In this document: positions 21,130 to 22,704 of the stretch, piece by piece
Position numbering within the stretch: the stretch's first letter is position 1
Layout of the letters: every line of letters begins with the position of its first letter
Assembly: GCA_031414415.1 (NCBI GenBank)
Contig: JANNVK010000126.1
Span: 1-22,704, forward strand
DNA from: JANNVK01 sp031414415
GTDB taxonomy: Bacteria; Acidobacteriota; Blastocatellia; Pyrinomonadales; Pyrinomonadaceae
Length of the DNA: 22,704 bases
Reading direction: 5' to 3'
Position numbers and translations under genes: made by a program
The notes under the pieces: model-generated
The model's input: the letters and a program-made list of their open reading frames with translations, nothing else
What the model was told of the DNA's origin: nothing
Database searches by the model: none

Positions 21130-22479
21130 ATGAACACAAATATTTTTAGAGAATATGATATTCGCGGTATTGTCGGCGACCATTTAACCGACGAAACCGT
21201 TGCTTTACTTGGAAAAGCATTCGGCACATATTTCGCACGAAATAACGCAAAAAGAATTGCGATTGGCTTTGACGCACGTGTTAGTTCGCCGAGATTTCGT
21301 GATTTATTGATACAAGGTTTTAACGAATGTGGAATTGATTGTGTTGATATTGGACGTGTCCCAACTCCGGTTTTGTATTTTGCAGTATTTACAAAAAATG
21401 TTGACGGCGGCGTTATGATTACTGGCTCGCACAATCCACCGGATCACAACGGATTTAAAATATGCCTCGGAAAATCGACGATTTTCGGTGAGCAAATTCA
21501 AGAAATTAAGGAAATTGCACTTTCGGGCAACTTTGCTACGGGCGAAGGAAAAAACGAGAGCCTGAATGTTTTGGAAGATTACAAAACCGAAATTTCGAAA
21601 CGTGTAAATCTAGGAGAACGAAGGTTAAAAGTTGTTGTTGATGGCGGAAATGGAATGGGCGGCGTTACCGGAGTTCCGGTTTACGAAAGTTTCGGTTTCG
21701 AACTTGTAAAGCTGTTTTGTGAACCGGACAGCAATTTTCCAAATCACCATCCAGACCCAACCGTGACTGAAAATTTGCAAGATATAATCCGCGAAGTTAT
21801 TGCAAATAAAGCAGATGTTGGAATTGCGTTTGATGGAGATGGCGACCGTATTGGCATTGTTGATGAAACCGGAAGAATTATTTGGGGCGATGAACTAATG
21901 ATTCTTCTCTCGCGTGCTGTGCTTGCTGAAAAGCCAAATTCTACAATAATAGCCGAAGTAAAATGTTCGCAAACTCTTTATGATGAAATTGAAAAACTTG
22001 GTGGCAAAGGCATTATGTGCAAAGCCGGACATTCGATTATTAAAGCAAAAATGAAGGAAACAAACGCTGTTTTGGCTGGCGAAATGAGCGGACATATTTT
22101 CTTTGCTGATAGATTTTATGGTTTTGATGATGCAACTTACGCAGGTCTGCGAGTCTTAGAAATTTTGTCAAAAACTGATAAAAAATTATCAGAGCTGCTC
22201 GCAGATGTTCCGAAAACTTTTTCAACGCCCGAGTTGCGAGTCGATTGTTCCGACGAAACTAAGTTTAATGTTGTTCAAAAAATCATTGAAGAATTTAGCA
22301 AAACTAACGAAGTAATTACAATCGATGGAGCAAGAATTTTGTTTGAAAACGGTTGGGGTTTGGTTCGTGCCTCGAACACTCAGGCGATATTAGTATTGCG
22401 ATTTGAAGCCGATACGGAAGAAAATTTGAAAAAAATACGTGAAATCGTCGAATCTAAAGTCAAAGAATTTATTTTTTAA
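21130..22479 (+). CDS. Phosphomannomutase / phosphoglucomutase (alpha-D-phosphohexomutase family)
   Basis: Interconverts hexose 1- and 6-phosphates for nucleotide-sugar and polysaccharide synthesis or glycogen entry. 449 aa from the ATG at 21130 (an upstream TTG at 21115 overlaps the previous gene). N-terminal FREYDIRGIVG is typical of the bacterial PMM/PGM (AlgC/ManB) type. Phosphoserine loop TGSHNP with Ser100, metal loop D235-G-D237-G-D239-R, sugar-specificity loop GEMSGH (317-322) and the phosphate-binding loop RASNT (413-417) are all present. GEMSGH is the dual-specificity PMM/PGM form; GlmM or a strict mannomutase is less likely. Last gene of the plus-strand run. Confidence 0.94.
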   Translation: MNTNIFREYDIRGIVGDHLTDETVALLGKAFGTYFARNNAKRIAIGFDARVSSPRFRDLLIQGFNECGIDCVDIGRVPTPVLYFAVFTKNVDGGVMITGSHNPPDHNGFKICLGKSTIFGEQIQEIKEIALSGNFATGEGKNESLNVLEDYKTEISKRVNLGERRLKVVVDGGNGMGGVTGVPVYESFGFELVKLFCEPDSNFPNHHPDPTVTENLQDIIREVIANKADVGIAFDGDGDRIGIVDETGRIIWGDELMILLSRAVLAEKPNSTIIAEVKCSQTLYDEIEKLGGKGIMCKAGHSIIKAKMKETNAVLAGEMSGHIFFADRFYGFDDATYAGLRVLEILSKTDKKLSELLADVPKTFSTPELRVDCSDETKFNVVQKIIEEFSKTNEVITIDGARILFENGWGLVRASNTQAILVLRFEADTEENLKKIREIVESKVKEFIF

Positions 22480-22501
22480 AAGGTTGAATATATGAAACCT
22501 T
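22480..22501. repeat. Small inverted repeat after phosphohexomutase stop
   Basis: AAGGTT (22480-22485) and AACCTT (22496-22501) are complementary with a 10-nt loop; the nested ATGAA-acc-TTCAT (22492-22504) is another short palindrome. A weak terminator or the outer edge of the adjoining insertion sequence are both possible; the stem is short and no U-run follows. Confidence 0.35.
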
Positions 22502-22704
22502 CATGATTTAGGCAAACACAAAAGGGGATGAAAATTTGGTGCAGAGGGAGAGATTTGTGTTAAAAAAGAGGGATGAAAACACAAACACAAAAACAAACAC
22601 AAGTTATCGAATTTGAGCAAGTAGTTGAACGCGGATGCGGGATGGATGTCCATAAAGAGACGGTTGTGGCAACGGTCGCGGGGATTGGGGTTAAAGCGGA
22701 AACA
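22502..22704 (+). mobile_element. Left part of an IS110-family insertion sequence (boundary not resolved)
   Basis: Between the phosphohexomutase stop and the transposase ATG lie 93 bp with no gene. This stretch is purine-rich and repeats words such as GGGATGAAAA (22524-22533, and again near 22570-22579) and CAAACACAAA (22513-22522 and further on). The element's exact left edge cannot be set from one end; the start given is only a guess after the short palindrome. Confidence 0.55.
22573..22704 (+). CDS. IS110-family transposase, N-terminal fragment (runs off right edge)
   Basis: 44 codons from an ATG at 22573 are open to the window edge. CGMDVHKETVVATV (22-35) is the start of the DEDD RuvC-like catalytic domain of IS110-family transposases, with the first Asp at 25. 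The first 13 residues are Thr/Gln-rich. A stop (TAA at 22561-22563) is in frame upstream, so this start or a later one must be used; GAGGG directly abuts the ATG. The coding part looks distinctly richer in G and C than its neighbours, as expected for acquired DNA. These elements have no terminal inverted repeats and use a bridge/seeker RNA. Confidence 0.9.
   Translation, partial: MKTQTQKQTQVIEFEQVVERGCGMDVHKETVVATVAGIGVKAET

Overview
The window is AT-rich, gene-dense bacterial DNA with short gaps and many 1-11 bp overlaps. It carries ordinary housekeeping genes mixed with toxin-antitoxin pairs. No rRNA, tRNA or CRISPR array was seen. Protein style (PIN and AbiEii modules between metabolic genes, a PNACNQCH-type multiheme cytochrome, a GH15 glucoamylase, a class 3 asparaginase, few strong Shine-Dalgarno sites) fits an Acidobacteriota lineage, perhaps Blastocatellia. 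That placement is an inference by eye, not a search result.

Layout. 1-118 (-) is the start of a probable ECF sigma factor, followed by a palindrome-rich gap (119-385). 386-2472 (-) holds an unknown protein, a class 3 asparaginase and a lipoprotein. 2526-3092 (+) is a CYTH-fold protein with a degenerate signature. 3082-5551 (-) is an AGMO-like sterol desaturase/fatty acid hydroxylase, an esterase and a zinc-ribbon membrane protein. 5679-9329 (+) holds tdk, glpK and glpD: glycerol is phosphorylated and oxidised to DHAP. 15863-9335 (-) is a long run in the order TlpA-like lipoprotein, rnz, antitoxin/PIN, GH15 glucoamylase, antitoxin/PIN (second toxin frameshifted), pyk. 15969-22479 (+) is another run: NifU-like scaffold, CorC/CNNM protein, octaheme cytochrome c, AbiEii-type pair, small membrane protein, phosphohexomutase. 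22573 to the right edge is the start of an IS110-family transposase whose base composition looks richer in GC than its surroundings.

The most unusual structure is a set of four tandem arrays, all with a 7-bp unit but different sequences. They are (TTTTCAC)5 ending six bases before the glpK ATG; (TTAATTG)5 in the rnz leader; thirty in-register ATTCAYC/ATTCTCC units just past the tlpA stop; and (GTAAAAA)5 inside the tlpA-like CDS, where it encodes the hydrophobic core of the lipoprotein signal peptide. A 7-bp unit shifts frame unless three units change together, so the last array could switch that gene on and off. The second clear oddity is a one-base frameshift in a PIN toxin gene: the missing C-terminal motif is readable in the next frame just downstream.
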